Positions 43,213 to 53,066 of a stretch of DNA of 64,000 bases are shown here, piece after piece; positions within the stretch are counted from its first letter, which is position 1; every line of letters begins with the position of its first letter. The position numbers and the translations under genes are program-made. Source of the stretch: Brevibacillus reuszeri (GTDB taxonomy: Bacteria > Bacillota > Bacilli > Brevibacillales > Brevibacillaceae); NCBI RefSeq assembly GCF_002897295.1, contig NZ_BEXF01000004.1, positions 62,001-126,000 of the forward strand, read 5' to 3'. The notes under the pieces are model-generated. The model saw nothing but the letters and a program-made list of their open reading frames with translations. It did not search any database and was not told the origin of the DNA.

Positions 43213-43253
43213 GTGAAATGAAACAAAGTGCAAGCGCGTGAACAAAATTTCAC
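43213..43253 (+). promoter_or_regulatory. Inverted repeats before the SorC-type regulator
   Basis: GTGAAAT (43213) pairs with ATTTCAC (43247), and GTGAA-N6-TTCAC lies at 43238-43253. They sit just downstream of a TATAAT and 12-50 bases before the start codon: a likely operator for autoregulation. Confidence 0.5.
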
Positions 43254-43265
43254 GAAAGAAGGGAC

Positions 43266-44240
43266 ATGATGTACTCCCAAAGAGAAATGATTCGGGTAGC
43301 CAAGCTCTACTACGAAAAAGGGATGACCCAGCAAGAAATTGCGGTGCTGGAAAATATATCGCGCCCAACCGTCAGCCGTATTTTGGACGCAGCGATTCAG
43401 GAAGGGATAGTCACTTTTACGATCCAGTATCCGCTGGAGTCGGTTGATGATCTGGAAGACGAATTGAAAAAACGATTCGAGCTCATGAAGGTTTGTGTCG
43501 CTCCAGTCATTATTCCCGAGCCCTCCTTTATCCTGACAGATGTGGGCAAGCTGCTAAGCGATTACTTAAACGAGCTGGTATCGGACGGTGATACGATCGG
43601 CATTTCCTGGGGGAACAGTCTCACGTATGCAGCGAAGCAGCTGCTGTCCGTGAAGCGCAAAAATGTTCGTGTGGTGCAGTTGAACGGAGGAGTGAGCACG
43701 ACTGCTTTCTCAACCGGTGCGACAAACATTCTCGATCAGTTTGCGAAAGCCTTTGAAGCGCAGCCTCATGCCTTGTCTGTACCGACGATTTTGGATTCAC
43801 GTGAAATTGCGTCTGCTCTAATGAGTGACTCAAGTATTCGTGACATCATGGCGGTGGGGCGAGAAGCGAATATTGCAGTCTTCGGAATCGGTCGTACTTC
43901 TTATGAGTCCGTGCTGAATCTGGCGGGATATTTTAAACAGGACGAATACGACAAGCTGCTGCAAAAAGGGGCGGTCGGAGATATTTGTTCCCGTTTTTAC
44001 TCCATAGACGGAACGATTAGTGACGAGCAGCTCAACGATCGGACTATCGGCTTACAGCTGGAGGATCTGCGCCGTAAAAAGCACACGATTGCCATCGCTT
44101 GCGGAGAGGAAAAGGTTCCGGCTGTGCTTGGCGCAGTGCGAGGCAAATACTTCAATACATTGTTTACTGATGAAAATACGGCAAGAGAATTAATCAAACA
44201 GCATGATCTAGTGCAAACAGCGGAGGTGCAGCAAAAATGA
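43266..44240 (+). CDS. SorC/DeoR-type sugar-responsive regulator
   Basis: 324 residues: an N-terminal helix-turn-helix (LYYEKGMTQQEIAVLENISRPTVSRILDAA) and a C-terminal sugar-phosphate binding domain of the SorC family (GISWGNSLTYAAKQL, VVQLNGG, IGRTSYESVLNLAGY, IACGEEKVPAVLGAVRGKYFNTLFTDENTA). Such proteins respond to a phosphorylated sugar made by the operon's kinase. First gene of a seven-gene set; its stop overlaps the next ATG. Confidence 0.88.
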   Translation: MMYSQREMIRVAKLYYEKGMTQQEIAVLENISRPTVSRILDAAIQEGIVTFTIQYPLESVDDLEDELKKRFELMKVCVAPVIIPEPSFILTDVGKLLSDYLNELVSDGDTIGISWGNSLTYAAKQLLSVKRKNVRVVQLNGGVSTTAFSTGATNILDQFAKAFEAQPHALSVPTILDSREIASALMSDSSIRDIMAVGREANIAVFGIGRTSYESVLNLAGYFKQDEYDKLLQKGAVGDICSRFYSIDGTISDEQLNDRTIGLQLEDLRRKKHTIAIACGEEKVPAVLGAVRGKYFNTLFTDENTARELIKQHDLVQTAEVQQK

Positions 44241-45274
44241 AAGCGGTTAAACTGTATGAGCCTGGAAATTTGCAAGTAGAAGAGATTGACGTCCCGGAAA
44301 TCGGAGCACGTGAAGTACTGGTAGAGGTAAAAGCGGTTGGCGTATGCGGATCAGACATTCCACGCGCGTTGTATAAAGGTGCTTATTACCAAGGCTTGAC
44401 GCTTGGACATGAGTTTGCAGGACAGATCGTCAAGTGTGGTGCTGAGGTAACAGGCTGGCAAGAAGGAGATCGTGTTTCTGTAGCTCCCTTGATCCCTTGC
44501 AATGAGTGCAAATATTGCAGACAAGGCGACTATTCACTATGCGAGGACTACAATTACTACGGCTCGCGCACGGATGGTGCCATGGCTCATTACATCAAGG
44601 TGACACAAGAAAATCTGGTGCGCCTCGGCGATTCGGTTTCCTACGAATCTGGAGCCATGATCGATCCAGCAGCCAATGCGATTCACGGATTGTGGCGCGG
44701 AAACTGCAAAGAAGGCGATACGGTAGCGGTCTTTGGTCTTGGTGCAATCGGGCTGTTCGCAATTCAGTTTGCCAAGGTGCTTGGGGCAAAGCAAGTGATC
44801 GCAGTGGACATTCACGATGAAAAGCTGGAGCTGGCAAAGGAACTCGGTGCAGACATTGTGGTGAATTCCTTGAAAGTCGATCCGGCTAGCGAAATCGCAG
44901 CGCAAACAGGCGGCGCAGACTTCATTCTGGATACATCGGGATCGCCTATTGCGCAAAATCAAGCCGTAAGCTCAGCAGCCAAGCAAGGACGCATCGTATT
45001 CCTTGGCATTTCCAACAGTGAACTGACCTTGAGTAAAGAAGCGATGAACAACGTTCTGCGTTACGAGCTGGCTTTGTTCGGTTCCTGGAACTCTTTCTCT
45101 AATCCTTTCCCAGGTCGTGAGTGGTCGTATACAGCTGAGCTGATGGCAGAAGGAAAGCTGAAGGCAGAGCCATTGATCTCGCATCGCTACCAGCTCGATC
45201 AAGCTCCTGAGGTGTTTCAAAAGATTAAGAATAAAGAGCTGATCTTCAATAAAATAATGTTTCTGCCCAATTAA
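44237..45274 (+). CDS. Zinc-dependent sugar-alcohol dehydrogenase
   Basis: 345-residue medium-chain dehydrogenase. The catalytic zinc motif is VCGSD plus GHEFAG, the structural zinc cysteines are in CNECKYCRQGDYSLC, and the NAD site is VFGLGAIGLFAIQFAKVLGAK. It most resembles galactitol-1-phosphate and sorbitol-type dehydrogenases. It probably oxidises the polyol imported by the operon, or its phosphate, to a ketose or aldose. GGAGGTGC precedes the ATG. Confidence 0.85.
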   Translation: MKAVKLYEPGNLQVEEIDVPEIGAREVLVEVKAVGVCGSDIPRALYKGAYYQGLTLGHEFAGQIVKCGAEVTGWQEGDRVSVAPLIPCNECKYCRQGDYSLCEDYNYYGSRTDGAMAHYIKVTQENLVRLGDSVSYESGAMIDPAANAIHGLWRGNCKEGDTVAVFGLGAIGLFAIQFAKVLGAKQVIAVDIHDEKLELAKELGADIVVNSLKVDPASEIAAQTGGADFILDTSGSPIAQNQAVSSAAKQGRIVFLGISNSELTLSKEAMNNVLRYELALFGSWNSFSNPFPGREWSYTAELMAEGKLKAEPLISHRYQLDQAPEVFQKIKNKELIFNKIMFLPN

Positions 45275-45291
45275 GCAAAGGGGGAGAAAAC

Positions 45292-46818
45292 ATGACTGAT
45301 AATCATACCATCGTAGCTGGCTTTGATTTTGGCACACAAGCACTGAAGGTCAGCATGTATACACGAGAAGGAAAACTCGTCTGGCGAGGGGAGAGCTCTT
45401 ATCCGACCTCTTTTCCTCTCACAGGAAGAGCTGAGCAGCAGCCTGAGCATTGGTGGCAAGCTTTGGTGCGGGTGCTGGCAGAAGCGGCGAAATCTGTTTC
45501 ACTATCCCGCATCGAAGGGATCGGAGTATGTGCGACATCATCGACAGTGTTGGTAACAGATGAAGCGGGTGTACCGCAAACACCAGCCCTCATGTGGATG
45601 GATAAACGAGCGGTTGCCCAAACAATCGCCATCAATGAAAACCCGGACCCGATCGTAAAAGAAGTTCTGCGGTATTCAGGTGGCAAGGTGTCCGAGGAAT
45701 GGATGGTCGCCAAAGCACTGTATTTAAAGGAAAACGGCTTTTTGATCCCAGGGACAAAAGTCGTAGAGCAGCTGGACTGGATGAATTTCAGACTGACGAG
45801 CCGGTGGGTAGCGTCCCAATGCAATGCCGTTTGCAAATGGAACTACCTGGGAGGCAAAGGCTTTTCTCCAGCCTTTTATGAAGCAATCGGTTTGCCTGAC
45901 TATCAAGAGCTATGGCCAGACGAAGTGATTCCGGTCGGCAGTCAGGTAGGCGAAATTACTGAGCAAGCAGCAGCCGAGCTTGGTATTAGAGCAGGAATTC
46001 CCGTTTTTCAGGGCGGGATTGATGCCCATATTGGCATGCTGGGTGCGGGTGCAGTCGAGCCGGGGATCATGAGTCTGGTGATGGGAACGAGCTTTGTCCA
46101 TTTGGTTCATACAGAAGAACCTGTCTTTCACGAAGGGCTATGGGGGCCATATGAAAATGCCATCCTTCCTGATAAGTGGTTGATCGAGGGCGGACAGCTC
46201 TCCTGCGGTTCCTTGACGACCTGGTTTTTGCAGCAGTTTTACCCGCATGTTCCCGCTGAAGAGCTGGGAGCTGTATATGAAGAAGTCGTTGCGGAAGCAG
46301 GAAAAATTGCTCCCGGAAGCGATGGGCTGGTCATGATGGACAGCTGGCAGGGAAATCGTACCCCTTACCGGAATCCGCATGCGACTGGCTCTATGGTCGG
46401 TTTCACTTTGGCGCACACACGCTTTCATATTTTCCGTGCGATTCTAGAATCGACAGCCTATGGTACGCGCAATATCATCTCTACGTTTGCTGCTTCGAAT
46501 GTGCCGATCACACGAATCATTGCGTGTGGAGGCGGTACGAAAAATGCTTTGTGGATGCAAATTTTAAGCGATGTGACCGGACTCGTCATTGAAACGCTGG
46601 AGGAGACCGAAGCAGGCAGCAAAGGGGCGGCGATTCTGGCAGCGTATGGATTGGGTCATTACCCGAGCCTTGCTGATGCTGCGAGGACCAATGCGGAAAA
46701 AGCGCATGTTTATACGCCGAGCAGGGACGCTCATGAGCAGTACAATCGATATTTTGCCGCCTATTTGGATTTGCATAAAGCACTCTTTCCCATCATGAAG
46801 GAGCTTGGCGCCACCTGA
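45292..46818 (+). CDS. FGGY-family carbohydrate kinase
   Basis: 508-residue sugar kinase with GFDFGTQALKVSMY (phosphate 1 loop), the catalytic Asp in GGIDAHIGMLGAG, and the FGGY C-terminal signature with GGGTKNALWMQILSDVTG. The family phosphorylates xylulose, ribulose, glycerol, erythritol and AI-2 among others, so the substrate is open. AAAGGGGGAGAAAAC precedes the ATG. In-operon dehydrogenase and DeoC suggest the product ends as a deoxy-pentose 5-phosphate or an analogue. Confidence 0.9.
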   Translation: MTDNHTIVAGFDFGTQALKVSMYTREGKLVWRGESSYPTSFPLTGRAEQQPEHWWQALVRVLAEAAKSVSLSRIEGIGVCATSSTVLVTDEAGVPQTPALMWMDKRAVAQTIAINENPDPIVKEVLRYSGGKVSEEWMVAKALYLKENGFLIPGTKVVEQLDWMNFRLTSRWVASQCNAVCKWNYLGGKGFSPAFYEAIGLPDYQELWPDEVIPVGSQVGEITEQAAAELGIRAGIPVFQGGIDAHIGMLGAGAVEPGIMSLVMGTSFVHLVHTEEPVFHEGLWGPYENAILPDKWLIEGGQLSCGSLTTWFLQQFYPHVPAEELGAVYEEVVAEAGKIAPGSDGLVMMDSWQGNRTPYRNPHATGSMVGFTLAHTRFHIFRAILESTAYGTRNIISTFAASNVPITRIIACGGGTKNALWMQILSDVTGLVIETLEETEAGSKGAAILAAYGLGHYPSLADAARTNAEKAHVYTPSRDAHEQYNRYFAAYLDLHKALFPIMKELGAT

Positions 46819-46838
46819 GAAAGGGGACTTAAGATGTG

Positions 46839-48341
46839 ATGAGCGAGATACTCAAGATGCAGAATATTTCCAAGTCATTTCCCGGTGTAAAAGCGCTGCA
46901 AAACGTGGATTTCTCTGTAAGTAAGGGGGAGGTTCACTGCTTGATCGGCGCCAACGGGGCAGGAAAATCCACACTGATGAAAATTCTTGCTGGCGTCTAT
47001 CCAAAGGACGAGGGAGAGATCTATCTCCAAGGGGAGAAGATTCAAATCTCAAGCCCGGCAGATAGTAAACGGCTCGGTGTGATTACTATTCACCAGGAAC
47101 TGTCATTGGTCGAGCATTTGACTGTGGCAGAAAACATCTATTTGGGTTCGTACGCACAACCGCGATTTGGCTTTGTTTCATGGAAGCGCTTGCGCAAACA
47201 GGCGCAGGAGCTGATTAATCGTCTGGGAATTGCTATTGATGTCGATACGCCTGTGTCAGAGCTCAGCATGGGTCACAAGCAGATTGTAGAGCTAGCCAAA
47301 GCACTGGAGAGCAATGCCAAAGTCATCATCATGGATGAGCCGTCCACAACATTGTCAGAAAACGAGATCCGCACGCTCTTTACGATTATCGAAGAGCTGA
47401 TCAAGCAAGGGATCACGATCATCTATATTTCGCACAAGCTGGAGGAATTGTTCGCGATCGGGAACAGAGTGACGGTACTACGTGATGGCAAATGGGTCGC
47501 GACCCGAGAGCTTGGCGAGCTGGATCAGACGAGCCTGACGGAGCTGATCATTGGCTACAAAATGGAAAAGCAGGAGCGCAGCCGAGAGCAGCTTCACTTT
47601 CCGGAGCTGCTGAGAGCAGAGGCACTGCAAACCCGGCAGATCTCGAATGTCTCCTTTTCACTGGGAAAGGGAGAGATCCTCGGCTTGTACGGGCTGGTTG
47701 GAGCTGGTCGGACAGAGCTGTTGAAGGCTTTATACGGAGTCGATCCATTATCATCTGGAGCCATTTATTTGGAAGGCAGTCAGGTGAAGATCGACAGCCC
47801 GAGCAAAGCGATTCGCGTAGGGATGGGACTCGTGCCGGAAAATCGCAAGACAGAAGGGGCAATTCTCGGTCTTTCTGTTGAGGAAAATGCTGTTTTACCA
47901 GCCTACGACCGTTTTGCCAGTGGCGGGATCATTAGTCCAGGACGTATTCGTAGCGAGATTGCGGACAAAATTCGCGAGCTGAACGTGAAAACCCCGGATG
48001 CGACGACCCTGATGGGCAATTTGAGTGGAGGAAATCAGCAAAAGGTCATCATTTCCAAATGGCTGATCCGCCAGTCCCAAATCATCTTGTTTGATGAGCC
48101 GACCCAAGGTGTGGATATCGGAGCCAAGCAAGAAATTTACAAGATCATTCAGCGGCTTGTGGCTGATGGAGCGAGTGTCATCGTCGCATCGTCAGAGATC
48201 AATGAATTGCAGGAAATATGCAATCGCATTCTCGTCATGTTCCGTGGCAGCATCGTCGGGGAATTCCGCGATCCACTAAGTCAGAAAGAAGAGATTCTAA
48301 AATCGGCAGTGACAGGGGGGACAACGTTATGGAACACGTAA
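46839..48341 (+). CDS. Sugar ABC importer ATPase, double-domain (RbsA/MglA-like)
   Basis: 500 residues with two ATPase domains. The first has Walker A GANGAGKST, LSMGHKQ signature and IIMDEPSTTL. The second has a degenerate Walker A, GLVGAGRTE, but an intact LSGGNQQK signature and LFDEPTQGVDIGAKQ. This is the usual asymmetry of the RbsA/MglA family. An ATG after AAGGGGACTT is taken as start. Overlaps the permease gene by 13 bases. Confidence 0.92.
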   Translation: MSEILKMQNISKSFPGVKALQNVDFSVSKGEVHCLIGANGAGKSTLMKILAGVYPKDEGEIYLQGEKIQISSPADSKRLGVITIHQELSLVEHLTVAENIYLGSYAQPRFGFVSWKRLRKQAQELINRLGIAIDVDTPVSELSMGHKQIVELAKALESNAKVIIMDEPSTTLSENEIRTLFTIIEELIKQGITIIYISHKLEELFAIGNRVTVLRDGKWVATRELGELDQTSLTELIIGYKMEKQERSREQLHFPELLRAEALQTRQISNVSFSLGKGEILGLYGLVGAGRTELLKALYGVDPLSSGAIYLEGSQVKIDSPSKAIRVGMGLVPENRKTEGAILGLSVEENAVLPAYDRFASGGIISPGRIRSEIADKIRELNVKTPDATTLMGNLSGGNQQKVIISKWLIRQSQIILFDEPTQGVDIGAKQEIYKIIQRLVADGASVIVASSEINELQEICNRILVMFRGSIVGEFRDPLSQKEEILKSAVTGGTTLWNT

Positions 48342-49318
48342 AGGAAGTCAGCAACGTGAAAAAGAAAGCGCCCTCATTTGAGTTTGGAAAATTTTTGCGC
48401 AAGTACAATCTTTTTTTCTTGCTGGTTGTTTTCATCGCGATTGGCGCAGCGCTGTCGCCTAAATTTTTGACGGTCCAAAACTTCTTGAACTTGCTGCAGC
48501 AATCCGCTGTGGTCGGGATCATCAGTATTGGAATGACGTTTGTCATCATCGTAGCCGGAATTGATTTGTCAGTCGGCTCGGTCCTCGCTTTGGCGGGGAT
48601 GGTCATGGCACTTTCTATTCCGTATGTGGGGGTTTTTGGAGCTATCGTGCTTGGAATTATCGCTGGTGCTGCCATGGGATTAATCAATGGCTTGGTGACA
48701 ACCAAACTCAAGGTACCTGCTTTTATCGCCACGATGGCCATGATGGTAGCGGCACGCGGTCTGGCTCTGCTCTTTACAGACGGAAAGCCTGTTTACAACC
48801 TGCCTGAATCGATTCGCTTTTTCGGGGCTAATCTGTTTGACCGTATCCCGGTCTCGGGAATCATCTGGATTGTTCTCACGATTCTGGCGGTGCTGGTTCT
48901 GCGCTACACGACATTTGGACGAAAGCTATATGCCATTGGAGGCAACCCGCAGTCCGCGCATTTGTCAGGTATCAATGTAAACAGATATATCACCTATACG
49001 TACATCATCTGCGGCGCCCTTTCTGCCTTGGCGGGAATCGTTCTTGCCTCCTGGCTCACTGTAGGGCAGCCAACCGCAGGAAAGAGCATTGAGCTCGATG
49101 CGATCGCAGCCGTTGTTCTTGGTGGGACGAGCCTGTTTGGAGGCGTGGGCAGCGTCGGCGGAACCTTCGTCGGGGTATTGCTGATGAGCATCATCACCAA
49201 TATCTTCAACCTGCTGGGGCTGTCGTCTTACTACCAATCTATTTTCATGGGCGTCATTATCGTTCTGGCGCTGGTGCTCAACCGCTTTGTTATCTCCAAG
49301 CAAAGCAAGAATGGGTAA
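48329..49318 (+). CDS. Sugar ABC importer permease (RbsC-like)
   Basis: 329-residue permease with about nine helices and the RbsC/AraH signatures ISIGMTFVIIVAGIDLSVGSVLALAGM and YAIGGNPQSAHLSGI. The N-terminal 35 residues are polar. The start within the end of the ATPase gene has CAGGGGGGACAAC upstream. A single permease gene means a homodimer. Confidence 0.93.
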   Translation: MEHVKEVSNVKKKAPSFEFGKFLRKYNLFFLLVVFIAIGAALSPKFLTVQNFLNLLQQSAVVGIISIGMTFVIIVAGIDLSVGSVLALAGMVMALSIPYVGVFGAIVLGIIAGAAMGLINGLVTTKLKVPAFIATMAMMVAARGLALLFTDGKPVYNLPESIRFFGANLFDRIPVSGIIWIVLTILAVLVLRYTTFGRKLYAIGGNPQSAHLSGINVNRYITYTYIICGALSALAGIVLASWLTVGQPTAGKSIELDAIAAVVLGGTSLFGGVGSVGGTFVGVLLMSIITNIFNLLGLSSYYQSIFMGVIIVLALVLNRFVISKQSKNG

Positions 49319-49369
49319 CACCTGAACTAGGTTTCAAATTCTCTAAAAAATAGTAAGGGGGATTTTTAT

Positions 49370-50371
49370 ATGAAGAAGGGAAACAAACTGTTCGTTGTTT
49401 CAGCACTGTTAACTAGCCTGGTATTTGCAGGCTGCTCCTCTCAACAGCCTGCAGCTGAGGGTGGAGGCGCAAATGCTGGTGGCGGAGACAAAAAAATCGT
49501 TATTGGCTTCTCTCAGGTAACATCTGAATCACCGTTTTACACGGCATTGGTTGATGGCGCGAAGGCAGAGGCTCAGAAGCAAGGCGCAGAATTGGTTGTC
49601 ATGGATGCACAAAACGACATCGAGAAGCAAAACGCTGATGTACAGGATCTCATCACCAAAGGAATTGACGTGCTGATCCTGAACCCAACCAACCCGACAG
49701 CCGTAGTACCAGCACTGAACGCAGCGAAGCAGGCAAACATCCAGGTAGTTACTGTCGACCGTCCAACTGAGGAAAAAGTAGCAGCATTCGTAGGACGTGA
49801 CAACAAGGAAATGGGCCGTATCGCAGGTAAACAAGCCGTTGCTATCCTCGGTGGAGAAGGCAAAGCAACAGGAAAAGTTATCGAGCTGCAAGGTGACGCG
49901 GGCGGTAAAGTAATGATGGATCGTCATGATGGCTTTCATGAGATCGTAGGCAAGGAATCTGGGGTAAAAATCGTGGAAGGTCCATACGCAGACTACGTTC
50001 GCGCAAAAGCTGTAAAAGCATTCCAAGACCTTTTGCAAGCAAACCCGGATGTAAACCTGGTCTATGCACACAACGATGACATGGCACTTGGCGCCCTACA
50101 AGTACTGGAGCAAGCCAAAATGCTCGACAAAGTAAAAATCGTAGGTATTGACGGCCTGTCTGAAGCGGTAAAAGCGATCGTGGATGGAAAATACAGCGCA
50201 ACGGTGTTCAATGATCCAACCAAGCTTGGCTCCATCGTAGTAGATACAGCACTCAAGGTAGCAAAAGGCGAACAGGTTCCAGAATACGTGGATGGTGGCA
50301 CGGGCCTGATCGATGCAACCAACGCAAAGGATGTTTATAACGAAAAAGACGTATTTGCCCAAATGAAATAA
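49370..50371 (+). CDS. Sugar-binding lipoprotein (RbsB-like)
   Basis: 333-residue periplasmic-binding-protein type I fold, exported and lipid-anchored: signal peptide and lipobox VFAGC near residue 22, a flexible Gly/Ala-rich linker, then [23 protein letters not shown] and [20 protein letters not shown]. Closest to ribose/galactose/xylitol-type binding proteins. AAGGGGGATTT precedes the ATG. Confidence 0.92.
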   Translation: MKKGNKLFVVSALLTSLVFAGCSSQQPAAEGGGANAGGGDKKIVIGFSQVTSESPFYTALVDGAKAEAQKQGAELVVMDAQNDIEKQNADVQDLITKGIDVLILNPTNPTAVVPALNAAKQANIQVVTVDRPTEEKVAAFVGRDNKEMGRIAGKQAVAILGGEGKATGKVIELQGDAGGKVMMDRHDGFHEIVGKESGVKIVEGPYADYVRAKAVKAFQDLLQANPDVNLVYAHNDDMALGALQVLEQAKMLDKVKIVGIDGLSEAVKAIVDGKYSATVFNDPTKLGSIVVDTALKVAKGEQVPEYVDGGTGLIDATNAKDVYNEKDVFAQMK

Positions 50372-50384
50372 GGAGGCTACAACG

Positions 50385-51023
50385 ATGATTGCAAGCTACA
50401 TTGACCATACCCTTTTGAAACCAGAGGCAACAAAAGAACAAGTTATGAAGCTGTGCGTGGAAGCGCGCGAGTACAAATTTGCATCGGTGTGCATCAATCC
50501 TGCATTTGTTGAGCTGGCTAGCTCTATGCTCAAGGATACGGAAGTAAAAGTATGCACGGTCGTAGGCTTCCCTCTGGGTGCTAACACCACAGCGCTAAAA
50601 GTGGAGGAAACCAAGCAGGCTATCCGTGAGGGCGCAGAGGAGATCGATATGGTCATCAATATCGGCGCTCTAAAAGCAGGCGATGCCAAGCTTGTGGAGG
50701 ATGAAATCCGTGCAGTGGTAGAAGCGGCAGAGGGGCAGCTGGTCAAGGTAATCATTGAGACGTGCCTTTTGACTCGCGAAGAGAAGATTCTCGCATGCCA
50801 ATTGTCTGAGAAGGCAGGGGCACATTACGTCAAAACCTCTACTGGCTTTTCTACAGGAGGAGCTACTGCTGAGGATGTCGCTCTGATGAGAGAGGTAGTG
50901 GGAGATCGCTTGGGCGTGAAAGCCTCGGGTGGTGTCCGTGATTTGATAACGGCGCAAAACATGATCGAAGCGGGCGCTTCTCGCATCGGTTCGAGTAACA
51001 GTACAGTCATCGTGAACAGCTAA
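50385..51023 (+). CDS. deoC: Deoxyribose-phosphate aldolase
   Basis: 212-residue class I aldolase cleaving 2-deoxyribose 5-phosphate to acetaldehyde and glyceraldehyde 3-phosphate. Schiff-base residue Lys150 is in [15 protein letters not shown], and the proton-relay Lys in [19 protein letters not shown] opens the protein. Here it closes a sugar operon without the usual nucleoside genes (pdp, cdd, drm), so it may act on the operon's own sugar phosphate. AAGGAGGCTAC precedes the ATG. Confidence 0.93.
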   Translation: MIASYIDHTLLKPEATKEQVMKLCVEAREYKFASVCINPAFVELASSMLKDTEVKVCTVVGFPLGANTTALKVEETKQAIREGAEEIDMVINIGALKAGDAKLVEDEIRAVVEAAEGQLVKVIIETCLLTREEKILACQLSEKAGAHYVKTSTGFSTGGATAEDVALMREVVGDRLGVKASGGVRDLITAQNMIEAGASRIGSSNSTVIVNS

Positions 51024-51042
51024 AGACTTCTTGTGCTAACAG

Positions 51043-51077
51043 CGGATGGGGGAGATTGCTCCCCATCCGTTTTTTTC
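51043..51077 (+). terminator. Rho-independent terminator after deoC
   Basis: CGGATGGGGGAG with CTCCCCATCCG (one bulged G), four-base loop, seven Ts. Confidence 0.92.
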
Positions 51078-51113
51078 GCTCACTTGTTTAGTCATACATC
51101 AGGAGGAAAAATT

Positions 51114-52844
51114 GTGAAGAGGCTCTATCAATTGCGGATTTTTCCGCGAATCATGATCATGCTGGCCATCTTGCTGATCACGATGACGGGAATTTGGTTC
51201 TCCGGCTTTTACTATTTGGACAAGGCAAATGACAGTATGCATCACGTGCATGAAGACAATCTGGTGCCGATTCTGGAAATTGGCAAGGTGCGAACGAATC
51301 TGCGTACGCTGGAAACCCATTTCTATCAATTGACGCTGGAAACGGACACTGCCAAGCATAATGCCATTATCGGAGAAATGATGGCGCTAATCAGTGAAAA
51401 TAACCAGCTGATTGCTTCGTTCGCCGAGAAGGTGAAGGAGCCTGCGGAAAAGCAAAAGCTGGATGAGCTGATGGTCATGCTGAAGGAATACCAGGCAAAG
51501 CGCTCCGAGCTGATTCAGCTGGTGCTTCACCAGGAGGGAAGTGCTGCAGCGAGCCAGTATCAAGCGTTATCGCCCTTGCTGCAGAAAATCAACAACGGCT
51601 TCCAGGAGCTGATGACAGTTAAGGAAACCGAGGCATTCGAGAACTACCGCCAAACAGCGGAGAACGGTGGGGATGCGAACAAGATCATGATTGCGATTCT
51701 TATAGGGGCGGGCCTCTTGTCCGTACTCTTTGGAATCGGGATTGCGCGCACCGTTTCACAGCCTGTGCAAAAGGTAACCAAGTGGATTACAGCATTCGCC
51801 GAGAAAACAGCGACTGGCGAGTCGGACTTGTCCGAGCGTATTCAGGTGAAGGCATCCGGAGAGATCGGTACGCTCATCACTTCCTTTAATCTGTTTATCG
51901 AAAAGGTACAGGAGATCGTCCATACAACACAGGAGAGTGTCGACGAGCTGCTTCAATCAGCTGAGCGCTTGCAGCAAAGTGCCACACAGTCCCATGCAGC
52001 ATCGACAGGCGCCAGGACCTCGATGCATGAAGTCTCGGCCCTGTCGGCAGAGCAGCTGTGCAGCACAGAGGAGGTGGCGGCTGTTGTCGTGCAGGTGAGT
52101 ACGGGCGTGCAGGTAATTGCGGACAGGACGACAGCAATCGCAGATGCGTCCTCCGTGATGACAGGAAAAGCTCAGCAAGGGGATGGCTTGCTGCGAGCCG
52201 TCGTGGAGCAAATCCGATTTATGGATGAAAGAGTAAAAGAAACAGCTGTCACGATACGAAACCTGGGAGAGAAATCACAGCAGATCGTCCAAGCCCTGAG
52301 CGTCATTTCGGGAATATCCAAGCAAACCTCGTTGCTTGCGCTCAACGCAGCGATTGAGGCAGCACGGGCAAACGAGCATGGACGCGGATTTGCCGTGGTC
52401 GCTGACGAAGTACGAAAGCTATCCGAGGAATCGCAGCATTCCGCTGCCCAGATCGAACAATTGATAGCGGAGATCAAGAGCGGCTCGCAAAATGCAGTCA
52501 GCGCGATGGAGGGTATGGTGATTGGTGTAGAATCTGGACTAGACTCAGCCAATCAAACGGGACAAGCCTTTGAACGAATCATGATCCTGATCGAAGAGGT
52601 TACGGCACAGCTGCAGGAAATATCGGCTACCTCCTTGCAGGTAAGCGCCGGCGCGCAGGAAACCTCTGCTTCCGTACAGCAGCTCACCTCCGCTGCACAA
52701 ACCGTATCGACCCATAGCCAGCAGGTTGTCACGCATGCAACAGAGCAGCTCACCGCCTCCCAGCAGGTCAGCCAGATGGCACAGACGATTCGTGCCCGAG
52801 CGGAGCATTTGAAATCGATTGTAGCCGGGTTTCATACGAAGTAG
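51114..52844 (+). CDS. Methyl-accepting chemotaxis protein
   Basis: 576-residue transducer: TM1 about 8-30, an extracellular four-helix-bundle sensor ([26 protein letters not shown]), TM2 about 185-207, HAMP and a long cytoplasmic signalling coil with the hairpin tip [42 protein letters not shown]. The GTG start has AGGAGGAAAAATT before it; the ATG- or GTG-free stretch further upstream overlaps the deoC terminator. Follows the sugar operon, so it might report on the same sugar through the binding protein, though this is only suggested by position. Confidence 0.9.
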   Translation: MKRLYQLRIFPRIMIMLAILLITMTGIWFSGFYYLDKANDSMHHVHEDNLVPILEIGKVRTNLRTLETHFYQLTLETDTAKHNAIIGEMMALISENNQLIASFAEKVKEPAEKQKLDELMVMLKEYQAKRSELIQLVLHQEGSAAASQYQALSPLLQKINNGFQELMTVKETEAFENYRQTAENGGDANKIMIAILIGAGLLSVLFGIGIARTVSQPVQKVTKWITAFAEKTATGESDLSERIQVKASGEIGTLITSFNLFIEKVQEIVHTTQESVDELLQSAERLQQSATQSHAASTGARTSMHEVSALSAEQLCSTEEVAAVVVQVSTGVQVIADRTTAIADASSVMTGKAQQGDGLLRAVVEQIRFMDERVKETAVTIRNLGEKSQQIVQALSVISGISKQTSLLALNAAIEAARANEHGRGFAVVADEVRKLSEESQHSAAQIEQLIAEIKSGSQNAVSAMEGMVIGVESGLDSANQTGQAFERIMILIEEVTAQLQEISATSLQVSAGAQETSASVQQLTSAAQTVSTHSQQVVTHATEQLTASQQVSQMAQTIRARAEHLKSIVAGFHTK

Positions 52845-52903
52845 CCCCCGTTCTATAGATCAACCAGCTGGGGTAAAAAAATGAAGCATATAATGTTGCA
52901 CAA

Positions 52904-52937
52904 AGGGGAGCCACGAAGAGTGGTTCCCCTATTTTTT
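52904..52937 (+). terminator. Rho-independent terminator after the chemoreceptor
   Basis: AGGGGAGCCAC with GTGGTTCCCCT (one G-T pair), five-base loop, seven Ts. Confidence 0.92.
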
Positions 52938-52955
52938 TGAATGACTTTCGGATAA

Positions 52956-53058
52956 ATTACAACGCTAGTGAGAGGAAAACGGAGAAAAAGCGAAGGTCTT
53001 TGGGGCACAGCTCAGGCGGAACCTGGAGCTTTTTCTCCGTTTTCCTCTCTTTCACTAC
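52956..53058. repeat. Inverted-repeat element, copy B (short form)
   Basis: A 21-bp perfect stem pairs 52970-52990 with 53029-53049, and TAGTGA/TCACTA extends it after a bulge. The loop contains GCGAAGGTCTTTGG and CAGGCGGAA. The left flank ATTACAACGCTAGTGAGAGG parallels ATTACAGCTAGTCAGAGG of copy A, and GCGGAA joins CTGGAG with one base between, where copy A carries 128 extra bases. It stands between convergent genes. Confidence 0.85.
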
Positions 53059-53066
53059 AGCAAGTA

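Larger units (their letters stand above)
42887..43265. other. Intergenic region with operator and possible small-RNA signals
   Basis: Between the MBL gene and the SorC regulator. It holds two copies of GTGTACGAT (42948, 42981), a terminator-like hairpin at 43009, a TATAAT at 43201 and an inverted repeat just before the regulator. No protein-coding frame is convincing. Confidence 0.5.

Noticed and set aside
43213..51023. The sugar operon as an lsr (AI-2) operon
   Set aside because: Regulator, kinase, importer and aldolase types match, but there is one permease rather than two, no LsrG, a true DeoC rather than LsrF, and an added Zn dehydrogenase.
52881..52940. A short plus-strand frame (MKHIMLHKGE...) after the chemoreceptor gene
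   Set aside because: It has no proper ribosome site and its second half is the terminator hairpin.
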